Assembly (NCBI GenBank): GCA_014871385.1
Contig: CM026427.1
Coordinates: 18,014,682 to 18,078,681, forward strand
Length of the DNA: 64,000 nucleotides
DNA from: Ceratodon purpureus
Lineage: Eukaryota; Streptophyta; Bryopsida; Pseudoditrichales; Ditrichaceae
Direction: 5' to 3'
The translations under genes and the position numbers were made by a program. Below are positions 26,144 to 37,864 of this stretch, in pieces. Below the pieces are notes generated by a model. The model was not told the origin of the DNA, searched no databases, and saw nothing but the letters and a program-made list of their open reading frames with translations. The stretch's first letter is position 1. Each line of letters opens with the position of its first letter.

Positions 26144-26954
26144 TATAAATAAAAGGTTTCATGAGGCTATTAAAAAATGATTTATTTTTCTCAAGGTCTT
26201 TCTTTTTGAAATCTATTGACATTAATTCGTGATCTTTTAACTTTAAACAATATAATCTAGCTAGGAGAATTAAGGTACTATTAATTTGACGTACATTTTT
26301 TTAGTGCGTTAAGATATTATATTAGATTTTTTTTTAAAAAATAATCATTTCCTTAAAAAATAAAAATAAAAATAAACATTAAACAAAATTTAAAAATTCC
26401 ATGAAGGTTTTTCAAAGGTAGAGTTTCAATGATAAGGTTTTTTAAGATATATTTTCTTTTCCCAAATTAACAAGAACACTAACAAAATTTCCTGTATAAT
26501 TTCAATCTTTTTAAAATATTCAAAATTTATAAGTTTCAATGTTTCCATTTTTAATCTATATTATATAAAAAATATTGTCCATCATAGGCTAATTCCACAA
26601 GAAACCTAATTTATGTGTCTTTTCATAACATTTAATCCTTTTAGAACTCAAAGGTCTTTCATGCCTTGTTTGAAATTCCTCAATTTAATTTTATGTTTAT
26701 TTTGACACATTTTACTTATTCATTATCTATGCATATCTTTGTACAATGCATATCATTAATGAATTTACAAATTATCAAAAAAAATCTTGAAAGTCTTGAA
26801 AATCATAAATTATGCTAAATAATACATATAAAGCAATTAAACCAAAGGTTTAAATTTAAAACTAATAATCAATGAAAAATACTTTAACACACTAAACACC
26901 GGTTCTGTACATTTTTAAAAGGAATATTCTCTTTAATATTTTATTGATAATACC
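25573..26954. other. AT-rich spacer upstream of PDC
   Basis: No gene recognised. In the PDC frame a TAA lies at 25573-25575, and 14 codons further upstream is an ATG (25617). An (AT)n run lies at 26068-26141. The perfect 9-base inverted repeat CTTTGCGGA/TCCGCAAAG is at about 25583-25602. Promoter elements cannot be told apart from the general AT-richness. Confidence 0.55.
26068..26141. repeat. (AT)n microsatellite
   Basis: About 74 bases of perfect alternating AT in spacer. Confidence 0.95.
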
Positions 26955-27207
26955 CTAGGGGAGATCACTTCCAAATATTACGTAACAACGTGCGAACAAA
27001 GATAGGGTCCAAATAAATCTTTGAAGATAATTTTTATAAATGATTTACATTAATATAGGATGCTTACAATTCATTACAAGAATAAAGATGAGAATATTCT
27101 TGAAATATTACTAATCATAGTAAGAATTATTTTTAATTTTTAGGGTACTTTTAAATACCCTTTGTTCACACGTGATACTCAAAAGATACAAAGAGTGATC
27201 TCCCCGA
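26955..27207. mobile_element. 253-bp MITE with 9-bp target duplication (Mutator-like)
   Basis: Flanked by a perfect 9-base direct repeat, GATAATACC (26946-26954 and 27208-27216). The ends are inverted: the left reads CTAGGGGAGATCACTT and the right, reverse-complemented, TCGGGGAGATCACTCT; weaker matching continues inwards to CGTGCGAACAAAG / CGTGTGAACAAAG, about 55 bases in all. Nine-base duplications with long inverted termini are typical of Mutator-like elements. No coding capacity. Confidence 0.8.
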
Positions 27208-27216
27208 GATAATACC

Positions 27217-28357
27217 ATGGCATATTAATTGTTTTTGGTCACATTATTGTACTATTACGTGTAATTTCAAACAAATGCAAATTATCAAAAACACGCAACT
27301 TGATGTAATTCTACATAACATGATTTGTTTATGTCTGAAAATATTTAAAGAATCTTTCATTTTAGCTTGCAAGAACAAATCACATAAATGTGAAATTTGT
27401 AATACAGTATATGTAGAAGTTGAATTTTAAAATCTTTTTATTTATTAAAATGAACTGTAGATATTGAACTCTAATATTGTAGAAGTATTGCGTCATTTTC
27501 AAATTTACATAAATGCTACATGTACAAATAAATTAACAATATTCAATAGCAAATCACATTTATAATTTATATATAGTAATAAGTATAATATCTTAGAACA
27601 AAACCAACCTATGGTTAAAACAAAAATTGTTTACAATCTATTATATATCCATAAATTCAATCTTATACAAACCCTTGTAAAACCTAGCTCTAAAAATTAA
27701 ATAAAACTATTAGCTACTAATACATTCTCTTTTAAATGGTTTGTTTTAGATGCAAAATTATTAACCTCGTTTAAACCCCAAAAGGTCTTTGAGACCACAT
27801 TGTGGTCGTGGCACTTTTAGGGTGGCTATTCTAAGGTCCCAGTTTTTTAGTACTTTTTGAAATTTCTACTATACATACCTTTCAACAATAGCTTTCCAAT
27901 GGCACAATTTTCAAAGCATTTGGAGTTACCATGCAAAAGTAATGGACTTTAGAAGAATTTGCTCTAAACCTATGCAAGAAGTAACATATGTTATCTAGTT
28001 TGTATGACGTGGTAGGGGTCCATCTTCTTGACCCAATATTTCCAGAAGTGACCTTTGAAGTTACAAAGAAATATACCATGTCAGATTTAAAGATTTCTAG
28101 AAATTTGATTTTTCTCCGATTGCATTGAATTCTTTTTTAGTTCTTTCTCTCATTGATACAAACATATTGTCTGTTTGAATTTCTGATTGGACATGTTAAG
28201 ATTACCCTTTTGAATCAGTCAACCTCATCATCTTAGGTTTTATATGCAAGATAACAAACCATGTGTTTAAAAAAATGATTATGCAAGGTCTTCTTCATGG
28301 GATCCTGAAAATGTATACATTTTTCTTCAAGCAATACATGATGTCCAACTAAGACCA
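27217..28357. other. AT-rich spacer
   Basis: No gene recognised. Around 27775-27830 a somewhat GC-richer patch contains AAGGTCTTTGAGACCACA, faintly similar to part of the SINE at 50905, too short to call. Confidence 0.5.
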
Positions 28358-28558
28358 ATGTTGGCACCTCTTTTCAATCATGATGAAAGGAAAATTAACA
28401 CTCTTCCTGAATTCATTTCCTTGAAGGACGGATATATTGCAAAAGACATAAATATGAAGAAGAATCTTCAAGCTATTGAAGAAGCTACTAGACTCATTTC
28501 ATATTTAAATTTTTTTCCAACAAGCAATCACTTTAAAGGAGCACGTGCACCATTTTGA
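28358..28558 (+). CDS. Small unrecognised ORF
   Basis: A 66-codon ATG-to-stop frame with protein-like composition (P-L-F-N-H-D-E-R-K, then E-E-A-T-R-L-I-S-Y-L). The frame is open for at least about 20 codons upstream of the ATG, with plausible sequence (S-W-D-P-E-N-V-Y), so it may be the last exon of a larger gene or a relic of one. No family recognised. Confidence 0.25.
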   Translation: MLAPLFNHDERKINTLPEFISLKDGYIAKDINMKKNLQAIEEATRLISYLNFFPTSNHFKGARAPF

Positions 28559-29510
28559 CTGAAAATAAACGATTTGGAGTTAGTAAATTCTCATTTAATA
28601 CTACGGATTGATGATGTTCTCCAATCACTTTTTCCAGCAATGGTTACATCCATTTTTGGACCTCAATCCGAAATGCCAGCAGAACATCATATTTGTGGTA
28701 ACACTCAGTAGAAATCTGGTATTTAATAACGAGTTAAATGACTTGCAAAAGAGTCATTTTGGACAAGGTTCCAAAAAAATGACACTTGACTTTTCATGTC
28801 AATACGGACGAGTCATTCCTACATCAGTGTCATTCTCGACACTATTTACTTGGAAGGTAAATCTATCCAAATATGTATCCTCTGTGAACATGTTTGGAAA
28901 TGTACTCCCTGTGAATATAATCAAAAGTACACTTCTTGTGAATAGGACAGAGTCTTCAACTCCAAAGAGGTATACTCCATTACGCATGGATTTCTCTAGA
29001 CGTTCGCAATGTTCGCTTACACAACATTTATAGAATGTTGATTTCCAATGTATAGTCTTCAAATCACATTTACTAAACTCATACTGAGATGCTCAATATT
29101 TGCAAATCCACAATTTCGTTATGGTTTTATTCGATTACATGAGCAACCAAAACGGTCTCATTATTCTAATAAAGCCTTTTGATCCCTGTCAACTACATTG
29201 ATAGCACCTAGCTGTCTACCACATTGCAAATTGAAGATGCACCGCTCACTGCAATCTCTTCTTCATAGGTCATGAAAGCCTATGTACAAAACTCGTAAGC
29301 AACCGATTCCACATGTTGCCTAAAAGCAATTCATACAAAAAAAATGAAATTCCGAGTTGCATACATTCCTCTCTTCTTACAAATCCTCAAAAGAAACTCT
29401 AGCACAGATCAACATTGAACAACATCAAAACCAATTCCATATTTGAACACTCACCCTAATCTCCTTGCTAAAGATAACCTCATAGACCCTGATAAGGCTA
29501 CCTGGCATGA
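28559..29510. other. Spacer without recognised genes
   Basis: Moderately AT-rich. Overlapping ORFs on both strands at about 28608-29062 show no family resemblance or coherent exon structure. Confidence 0.5.
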
Positions 29511-30007
29511 ATGTAGCAGAGGTGACCTTCTCTCCTCGACCCGGCCGAGTGGAGGGTCGGGGGCAGGAGGACCCGACATCCAGCAGGGGCACCTCTCACC
29601 GGGCAGCCCTAACTTTCATATTTTTTATTTTTTATTTTTTTTTAAACCTTTTTTTTTTTGAGACAAATTGTCTCAGAAATTTATATGAATAATATAAGGT
29701 TTTTCAAACCCATCGAGTGGAGCGAGAAGGGTTTGAATAAGGGCGACGGGTCCGGTAGGACCCGTTGCCCGTTAAGTAATTTTAGGGTTCACTCAAAACA
29801 ACGATCACGGGGTAGCTATGGTTGATCTCATTGAATTTTGATTTTTATTGCCTCTATTTTTTTCCCAAATATTTTTTTAAAAAAATAAAAAATAAAAAAA
29901 ATAAAAAAATTCAAATTCTATGGGGCTGCCCGCCCAGTGAGCGCCGGGTCCGCTGCCCCCACCCTTCAATTCCCCGGGGCCATAGCCGGACGTCACCTCT
30001 GCTACAT
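29511..30007. mobile_element. 497-bp foldback/MITE element with nested hairpins
   Basis: Long imperfect inverted arms. The outer ends match perfectly for 16 bases (ATGTAGCAGAGGTGAC at 29511 and its complement ending at 30007). The arms stay alignable through a GC-rich section (GGGGGCAG..GGACCCG, CGGGCAGCCC) into complementary T-rich (29621-29643) and A-rich (29875-29910) blocks. The loop contains three more hairpins: GAGACA/TGTCTC (29660-29674), TTCAAACCC/GGGTTTGAA (29703-29737) and GGGCGACGGGTCC/GGACCCGTTGCCC (29741-29770). No coding capacity. Target duplications were not found; weak similarity continues about 20 bases outside the arms, so the true ends may be slightly further out. Confidence 0.7.
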
Positions 30008-32820
30008 GTGTCCCAGGCTACCTTCTTCTTCCACACACTGCACGTCTCTCCCATCACAACCCATCAGTCCCAAGACAACACACACTAATCTCTGACAATT
30101 GATCAGAGACCACAATTCCGCAATAACACCAAATCCTAGCGATGAAAAGAGAAAACCCACATACATCAACACATAACCACACATAACCACACATCACCAA
30201 ACACCGCTACACATCACAACGCATCACAACGCATCACCAAGCGTCTACAGAACAATAGAAAGGTAAAGATCCATGAGAAGCAAGAGACGAGTACCTCAAG
30301 CACTGCTGCAAATCACATCAGCGCCTCCGCTTCCACAAAATCCGAATTGGAAAGACACACGCTATTTCTTTGTAACCTAATGCTTTTTGTTTGATGATGA
30401 TCTCTCTGCCTGGCACCTTCAACCTTAGTAAGTTAAGCTACATTGACCACACCCGTTCTGTAACACTAGCGACTCTGCAACAGAAATGATGAAGCCTAGA
30501 GCGGTAACTTCACTGCAAAAACTAGTATCGTGTTACTTAATGCAACTTCAGTTTCAAAACAAAACAAAAAAAAGTACTAGTGGTTTGCGTGATGGATGAC
30601 TTGCCTTGTACGTCTACACCAACTTCTCAGACGGACTATCGCAACCTAAACCCCACACACATCAGCAAAACTCCAAAATTCAATCCAATCCAACCCAATC
30701 ACTCCACATATCCATCATAATCATTCTCCAAACAACAAATCCTCATAATCCAACCTCAACTACTCAAGATATTGCGACATAATTCAACCAACAAATCCAA
30801 ACCAACCAATCATACATCACAACCAAACAATTCATTGCAAGCACCGAGTGGAAGGAATTCACAGCCACTTACCAACAAAACTCCGTGACAAAGTCAGCTG
30901 CAATGGGGCACTACGTAGCAGCCTCCTAGACGCTCCCAACTTCCGTACAAACGCCATTTTTGTTCAATCCGCTTGTACATATCAGATTCTTAATCGTCGC
31001 TCCCGACCATATTGTCCTTGTCAAACCTAAACGTGCGCCACATCAAAACAACAAGCTTTGCGCCACACGAAATCGACACTCTTTGATCCCACGTTGCGTC
31101 ACATACGCTCTCCACCAAAAAAAAGAGAAAACCCAACTGTACAATGGCATTGCCAAGCATGAAAGCATTAGGCTGGACAAGTCGATAAAACTCCACCAAC
31201 TAGAAAAGCCCCAAGAGATCTCCATCAACCATCAATGCACTTTCAAAAACCCCCGATGGATGCTTCTCACACATAGGCCACTACGTAGACTGCACGCCAA
31301 TCCACGCCCTTGCAACTCCTTCCATAGAATGATGGCCAAGCAGATCCAACAGAAATCAAAACGAACAACCTACAAATCCATCCGCGAAATCCTAACAAGG
31401 AACCCTATCCACCACCCCACCCAAACTCCGAGAGAAATTCACCACTTCCTCGCACGGCTTCATCCAAGCCAAGTAGTAGAGAAAGCCACGTTCAACCTTA
31501 GGGCACCATCGCCAACCACAAAACAAGCCTTCCGCACCATCTCACAACTTCGGGCAAAAACGGAGTACATACATACATACATACGAGAGCAATGACGGAG
31601 TTTCTTGTGTCTGTAACTGCAAAATATAAACGTTGAACATGAATGCAGGATGCTAATGCCACGCAAAGGAGTGTAGCGAGCATGTGAAGTACCTTGCAGC
31701 GCGGATGTAGCACAGCACTAAGCGATTGAGAGAGCATGCGTTGTGCGTTGCCTGAGCTATGATGCGAATGCAACAACACTGCCTTCCTCGTCGAACCCAA
31801 GGTTGTTCTAGGCTTTGCCGTGAGTACGCAATGCCATCACTAGTATGTACTTTGAAATGGAGTCTACGGATGAGGTAGACTTCGAGTGTTTGGAATTTGC
31901 GGAATGGAGTATATGTTTGTTAAGGTTCGTGACGCTTTTGGGTATAGTCACCGGTCATGCTGCATATATGCAGTCGATATTTCTTCCAGTTCATGTGAAA
32001 TAAATGGCTAAGTCTTTACTCCGCATAGAATGTGTACAATCATATGTCCAGCATGTAACCTCTAGAATTTGGTTTTATTACTGAAACTCACAGCGAGAGT
32101 GTTGTACATTCTTACTCAACACAACCCAATAGATGCTGAACAGAGGATTTATGACAGTGTCAATGCTATCGATTTTTGAAGTGAACTGGTGAATTATTCT
32201 TTGCTCTCAAAAAATGGGAATGAAACCCAAGTGAGCTATATATGTCGGAGTCACAGTGGATACATCCTCCAATTATGCTTTCTTCTAGCCAGCATATTCT
32301 GTAGCCTGGTTCATGTCAAAAACCACACTCCTAGAAACGAGTGCTTCAACTCTCAACCTATGTCGTATATAAGTTGAAGTAACACTAAACTTCCAAAATT
32401 ATTTCTCGAGCAATGCGATGTAGATTGTGGCACCGATTCAAAGATCCTAATTCTAAAGATCTACATCTAGAGCTGTGGTTTTCAATTTGAAATCTTCTAA
32501 ATGCACAGCACTTAAGTTGCTGAACAGTTGCACTCGTGTATGCGAGCACAAACATGAGAAATCCTGCTTTGTAGGTTTAGTTTGGCGAAATTTACCATGA
32601 TCTTCTTCGGAACATATAACTTACGTGAGTAGTAGAAAACAGATACAACGATGTACATTTTGTCCGTTTAGAAGTAGTTTGATGTCCATGTTGCTCCTAC
32701 AAATATTACTAAAGTACAGTGAACTCCCTGCTGTAGCTGCTGAGGAAATTGGAGGGTATAATCACCGCTTCACTCTTCAGAGAGTGACACGCAACTGCAG
32801 TAAATGCCGAAAAAACCTGA
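30008..32820. other. Spacer, A/C-rich then mixed
   Basis: 30020-31600 is A/C-rich on the plus strand with many CAAC/ATCA words; a 211-codon frame at 30960-31595 shows no domain and looks like a by-product of that composition. A (CATA)n run is near 31569. 31600-32820 is ordinary spacer with no gene recognised. Confidence 0.5.
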
Positions 32821-33066
32821 ATGTCCAGCCTGTCATTTATATTGTCATTTAGTACAAAAAATGGACCGTCTGTTATTTACGGCACTGCCTCTCTAGACCA
32901 CATTTCTACTAGTGTAATAGATTTAATACACAAGATTAAGAAAGAGAATATCAAGAAAGTTATGAATTTGCAACAAAAGAATATGAAAGTGGTGAACATG
33001 GAGGTGGAGGTCAAGAAATGGGTGGATAAAGAAGAAGGCGGTAAAGGCTTTGACAAGAACAAGGGT
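32821..33066 (+). CDS. Lys-rich ORF interrupted by the CACTA element
   Basis: Reads from an ATG at 32821 up to the left CACTA target copy. The last about 45 codons are strongly charged (K-K-E-N-I-K-K-V, E-V-E-V-K-K-W-V-D-K-E-E). The base before the transposon sits inside a D-K-N-K-G context, and the sequence after the right target copy continues G-D-K-G-R-D-K-G in the same frame. The element therefore seems to have landed in a coding or formerly coding stretch. Function unknown. Confidence 0.35.
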
Positions 33067-33076
33067 CACTAGTGGG
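33067..33076 (+). repeat. CACTA left terminal inverted repeat
   Basis: CACTAGTGGG, followed by a G run and AGTGG; the first ten bases match the right terminus exactly. Confidence 0.92.
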
Positions 33077-33096
33077 GGGGGGGAGTGGTAGCCCAC

Positions 33097-33129
33097 GCAG
33101 AACTCCTCGAAACCGCCCTCGAGTTCTGC
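33097..33129. repeat. Subterminal hairpin in the CACTA left end
   Basis: Perfect 9-base arms GCAGAACTC (33097-33105) and GAGTTCTGC (33121-33129) around a 15-base loop, 30 bases inside the element end. Confidence 0.8.
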
Positions 33130-33399
33130 AACATCCTCAGCCGAGGGCCCAGTTCGTAGTTTTGAGGAATCGGTAAGGTGTTTCTTGCTAATTCTGAAAT
33201 CCGAGGAAAGGCCCTCTGACTCTGTCGACGGGAGCTTCTGGAACGCATCTAACCATGTTTGGATGGGAACCGACAGTAGAAATTGTGATTTACCGAGCCC
33301 ACAGTCCCGTCGATGATATTATGAATGAATTAGGTGAGTCGTTATGTTTCGTCGCCCGTCCACTGTGTTACTTCTGAGGGGCGGTGAAAAATGGGTCAA

Positions 33400-33700
33400 A
33401 CATACCCGTTGAACATTCAGCGTGGGTTGGTGTATACCCTGTGGTGTATCCGGATGTCTTTTTGAGTAGTAATACCCTTCCGATCTCGAACGCACTGGTT
33501 TATACCCGACGTATAGTCGATACCTGTCAGAAGTGTATGTGTCGGTGTTATGAATTGATACCATGTACTTCATATTTACGCCATATATGCACGGGCTTAT
33601 ATCGATTTTTTACCGGATATAAATTCGAATCATACCCGGACCTGGGTTATGATATACCCGGTGAAATGACCGGACTGTTTCATTGAGAACCGGATCATCC
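33400..33700. promoter_or_regulatory. Clustered TACCC(G) motifs, putative transposase-binding region
   Basis: In about 300 bases the motif ATACCC(G) or its complement recurs about eight times (near 33403, 33432, 33471, 33503, 33634 and 33654, with complements near 33446 and 33615). One palindromic copy, GTACCCGGGTATC, is near the right end (about 48888). In En/Spm, TNPA binds short repeats in the subterminal regions; this cluster is the likely counterpart (inference). Confidence 0.55.
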
Positions 33701-34003
33701 GGTCATCACACGGCGCTTTGGCTAGGGTTGAATACGCGGTGGCCTATAACCGTGGATTTTTCACTGCATTCCCCATGCCGGATTTAGGGTTACAGGGCGC
33801 GTTATGAGCGTCTGGGAGGACGATTACATTCTGTGTGCACGTATGTGGATAACAACAAAGTTGCGAGGCAATCACATATACCATCTTCAATTCAGATGGG
33901 GCCATGCATGAGAGTTTCCGATACAGATCACTGGTAGAAATCACAGATACATTATCGATATGTTTCCAACAAAAACGGAACTCTGAAAACGGTACAAAAT
34001 ACT

Positions 34004-35238
34004 TCAAGCAGGAGTATTTTTCTTAATAGGTTTCGCAATAAGAAAACGGCTATCCCATTTGATGTAGATGTTCGAGTATTTTGGCTTCACTACGGCGTCG
34101 CTCAAAGTGGAGAAGCCTGGGTTCCGTTCTTCGGAGTGCAGTAATCCGTGATTCCCATAGAACACTCTATGCACTTGTACCATCTGATCTCCGAAACTAC
34201 AGAGATGTCCAAATTTTTGCGTCGGACACTTCCACGACCCTCCCGCCCTGCCCTCCGCAACGATATCATCACCAGCGTCCGGATGCAATATCCAGCACGC
34301 CCGTGTGCATGCTATGGCTTCGGATTTCTCCTTCGGGGCGCACTTCGTTCGCTCTGCTCCTCTTGCTATACCTATATTAGTTATCGGGTCCCCTGTTGCG
34401 AGGCGGCTCCTAGTTGATACTCGACTATCGCAGAGTGGGCTCGATGTCAATGTTCCTGTCTGCGCTGATTCTGTGCATGGTGAACGTGGATTGGTAGTAC
34501 TTGGAGTGTGGGCATCTTTGGCTACGACCTCTGTCTGCGACACATCAGCCGAAGCAGTCGTGCACTCCGTGGGTTGCAAGTTCTGGGCATCATTTATTGT
34601 CGTAGCAGGAACGGTGTCGGCCGTCATCCACGAATGTGGTGACGGTAGCTCCGAATGATGGTCTCGAGGGCTGGGGACAAGAACAGCTCCGGCGACGGGG
34701 ACTCCAGAAGGATTCGCAGAAATCTGTCCACCTCTACGCAGTGACATACTTGACGGCAGCGCAGCAGAGACGTAGGTTCCCTGTGCTACCGGAGGGAGAT
34801 TGGATGCATGAGAAGGCAACAGAGAAGATAAAAGGTCTTTGATTGATTGCTGAGCAAGGAGTACCTCATTTATTACATACACGTTGTTTGTGATTTGAGC
34901 CGACATTTCCATGACTTGCGCTTCCATCGAGACGAGGCGGTTGGAAAATATGTCAGAAGTCCTGTTCAACGTGTTGAAGGACTCTCCTCGGTGGACGTAT
35001 TCGGGCGTACATGGTCTCTGCAACCGTTCAATAGCCTCAGCTACATCACGAGGTGCTCAATATAAAATATTCCATACAAGAAAGAAAGATGGGCACTCAC
35101 GTTGGGAAAATACGGGGTCCGTTCTTCGGGCAAGTATGGCTCCTGCGCAGATGCTGAAGTCGGGGCATACCCATCTGCTTCTGTTGTGGTGGTAAATGTG
35201 CGATCATCAGCACTCGAGCCTGCCATGTCATTTGCCAC
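34004..35238 (-). CDS. CACTA accessory ORF, two exons, unknown function
   Basis: Exon 1 starts at an ATG at 35238 (or 35223) and ends at a GTGAGT donor near 35105. Exon 2 begins after a GATGTAG acceptor near 35044 and runs to the stop at 34004. It encodes a Ser/Thr/Pro/Ala-rich protein with an amphipathic segment early in exon 2 (V-S-M-E-A-Q-V-M-E-M-S-A-Q-I) that may form a coiled coil. I recognise no domain. Position suggests an element-encoded DNA-binding or partner protein. Confidence 0.45.
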
Positions 35239-35370
35239 GGTTCAGGCGTAGGAGTTTCTCATTCCCCAAATTATTCTATTCAGCCAGAGAGAGCCCCGAC
35301 GCATATTCAGGGTACGCCAAGAAAAGTAATGATAACAGCGTGGGATGAGGACAGGGAGTACCACTGATAC

Positions 35371-36869
35371 CTATGAGTTTGTGTTGAATGCAGACCGATC
35401 GCTCAAATCGTCAAATGCCTCCCTGTTCGGTGATCCAACCCGCATGTTCGTGCCTGCAGCGTCGGATTCCTCTACAATGGTATGACCCGGCTGCTTTGAT
35501 TTTCTCATGGCGTTCAGAGCTTTCATTTCTTCAGCTTCCGATTTTCCCTCAGGGCTTGTCCACCACTCGCCCCAAACACGGTAAGCCTCATCCGGCATGT
35601 CCGGGTGCTGCTCACCAGTATTCGCTATAAAGTAAGCTTTGTAAGCCTTACGGTCGTCTGCAAGTGCACCCTTGAGGAATTTTGACACGTACTTCCGTGA
35701 TAGTGGATGCGGAAATTCGTATACAAGCTCCAGTGACATCATAATGGCGTCGATCACTGCTTTCCATTCTCCCTTCTTTCCCACATAGGATCTATACGAG
35801 TAATTCACACATCGGCGAGCTAAAGTTCTTACGGCATTATGAAATACAGTTTTCAATCCAATTACCTCGCCGGTGGGGGACGTTGGTATAACAGCACTTG
35901 GTGATCTCTGTTCTGCATGCGCCTTCTTCATCTCTGCAAGGTATGGTGTTTTAAGAGTGTTTTGGATGCACCTTTTTTTGTTTAGGCGATCTTTGTCCTC
36001 CATAGAGCGTCGGGCATTATCTGCAACCCTGCTGAGGCGCTCCCGCTCACGCTGTAAGGATGGTATCAGCTCCGGTCCAGCGAGCTCCTGCACCGACGGC
36101 GTATAGAGTGGAGTGACGTTGCGGTTCGAAGGCACAATCCTCGCATGAGGACGAAGGGGGGATGAGTGCACATCTCCTCTCATGTGGTGGATTTGTGGCA
36201 GAGTTTCACGTTGCTGCTCTTCCTGCATGCAGAGATTCGAGCCGTCTATAAATTTTAATTACAGTAAGCAATTGTATTGGACTCATAGCTCAATGGATAC
36301 GGAAATCATAAAGTTCAGTAATGCATAGACTGCTAACACAGTTCGCAACACATACAACGGGGGATTCAGGAGCAAGAACCGGAATGGTTAAAAAGTGGAT
36401 TCACCTGAGGAAGCCGTACCTGTTGATAGAGATTACGAAGAGCAGGGGACAAAGTACCGCCGGCGTAGGTGGGCAGGGGACCTGCGAAGGAGTTTGAAAC
36501 CGGGGGACGGAAGTGAGCGGCGAAAGGATTCCGATGTACTGAAGGGCTCGCAACTGGAGCCGCATACTGTCTTCCCACGATAGGAACAGAGTATGAAGCA
36601 TCAATTGCATTACCGTCTTCAGAAGTCTCTCGTTCAGTATGACAGGCATCAAACATCCGAGCTGGAAATGCAGAAGGGCGTTGAGTAGTCCTGTTCGACA
36701 TTGCGGTGGGAATCCTCTGGTAGCGGTGCGTACAGAATTCTAAGTACGAGAAGGAGTTCGAGGACCCGGACTCTGAATAACAACTGCTACTTGTACTAAC
36801 TGTTTTCGGGTCACTGAATCGGACCCCGCCGCCTACTCCCCCCTCTCGCCGAACAGACCCAGCCGCCAT
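35371..36869 (-). CDS. CACTA accessory protein resembling Transposase_24 (TNPA-side)
   Basis: Exon 1 starts at ATG 36869 and ends at a GTACGG donor after 36420; exon 2 begins at 36222 after a TGCATGCAG acceptor and stops at 35371. It encodes about 434 residues. The N-terminal third is low-complexity (Gly/Ser/Pro/Arg). The C-terminal part has K-F-L-K-G-A-L-A-D-D-R-K-A-Y-K followed by P-D-M-P-D-E-A-Y-R-V-W-G-E-W-W and S-P-E-G-K-S-E. This pattern (Trp-rich, then a W-x-S-x-E-G-K-S-E-x-x-K-x-x-N block) resembles the Transposase_24 family encoded beside En/Spm transposases. In this element it lies antisense to the transposase gene. Its likely role is terminus binding (inference). Confidence 0.55.
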
Positions 36870-37864
36870 TAGGGCTTAGCGAAGAAAGTGTCCTGGACAG
36901 AACTTGGATCGACTGAGTGGACTGGAAATCCTGTTCGAAAATAGGCACATCTACAAATCAGCAGGCGTTCCTACTGGATCTAAACAAAATATCAGCTACG
37001 GATTTAACGATCTACAATGGCCGGGAATAGCACATCCCGGAGGTGTAGATGTATGTGTCACAGAATGCTGCCTGTGGCGATCGATAATCAGAAAGTGTCA
37101 GTGGGGATATGTGCTTCTTCCTCCTCGTGCCGCTCAATGCATCGAAAGAGTGTGAGTAGATATGATTTTAGGGTCTCCAGCCGTTCTGGTTATTGAAGTA
37201 CATGCTGCGTTGCCTTCTTTTCATCGACTACACCAATGAGGTTATCATCCAGACATTTATTCTCCGTGGGGGGCGGGGGTGTTCCTCTTCGCTGGAATAA
37301 GGGCGCAGAGATTGAAACGTTACGAAACATGTGAGTGTCAAGCAAATTCGTAGTTCATGATTCAAAACGTCATACATGGTTCATTCGATTCGTTTCGGCA
37401 CTTCATGATATTCAGATGATATGAATTTCAATCCATACGAGCCCCCCACTGTAGAGTGCAGACATATGTGTCGAGACGGAGCTCAAAATCTTTGACTGCT
37501 TATATGTTTTCCACGAAAACATTCTACGCCCATGCGTGTAGATACAATACATCATTAGTGGGAGTTCCCTCCTATTCCTAATCGGCTAAAACAGTATCCA
37601 ACTAAACTGGCCACAGGAATTGATTAATGAAGGGTTCCAATGGAACACTGCATCGACGAAGGTGCCGTCGTGGACGTTTTGTGAATCGACATTCGTGTTG
37701 GCACAGTCGCACCACAGTTACATAAAGTCCACCTGTCCGAGCATGTCATTCGACGATGGTCATGGACGGATAATGCCACACGGAATCAGGATTACGAAAT
37801 ACCCAAACACAGTCCCACAGCTTCCAAAGCATGCAATATATACATCATGTAAGAAACCTAGAAT

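Noticed and set aside
27775-27830. Fragment similar to the SINE at 50905
   Set aside because: Only about 20 bases of loose similarity around GGTCTTTGAGACC, partly palindromic; no boxes or tail.
30960-31595. 211-codon open frame on the plus strand
   Set aside because: Composition (His/Gln/Thr/Pro/Arg-rich) follows from A/C-rich DNA; no motif or exon context supports a gene.
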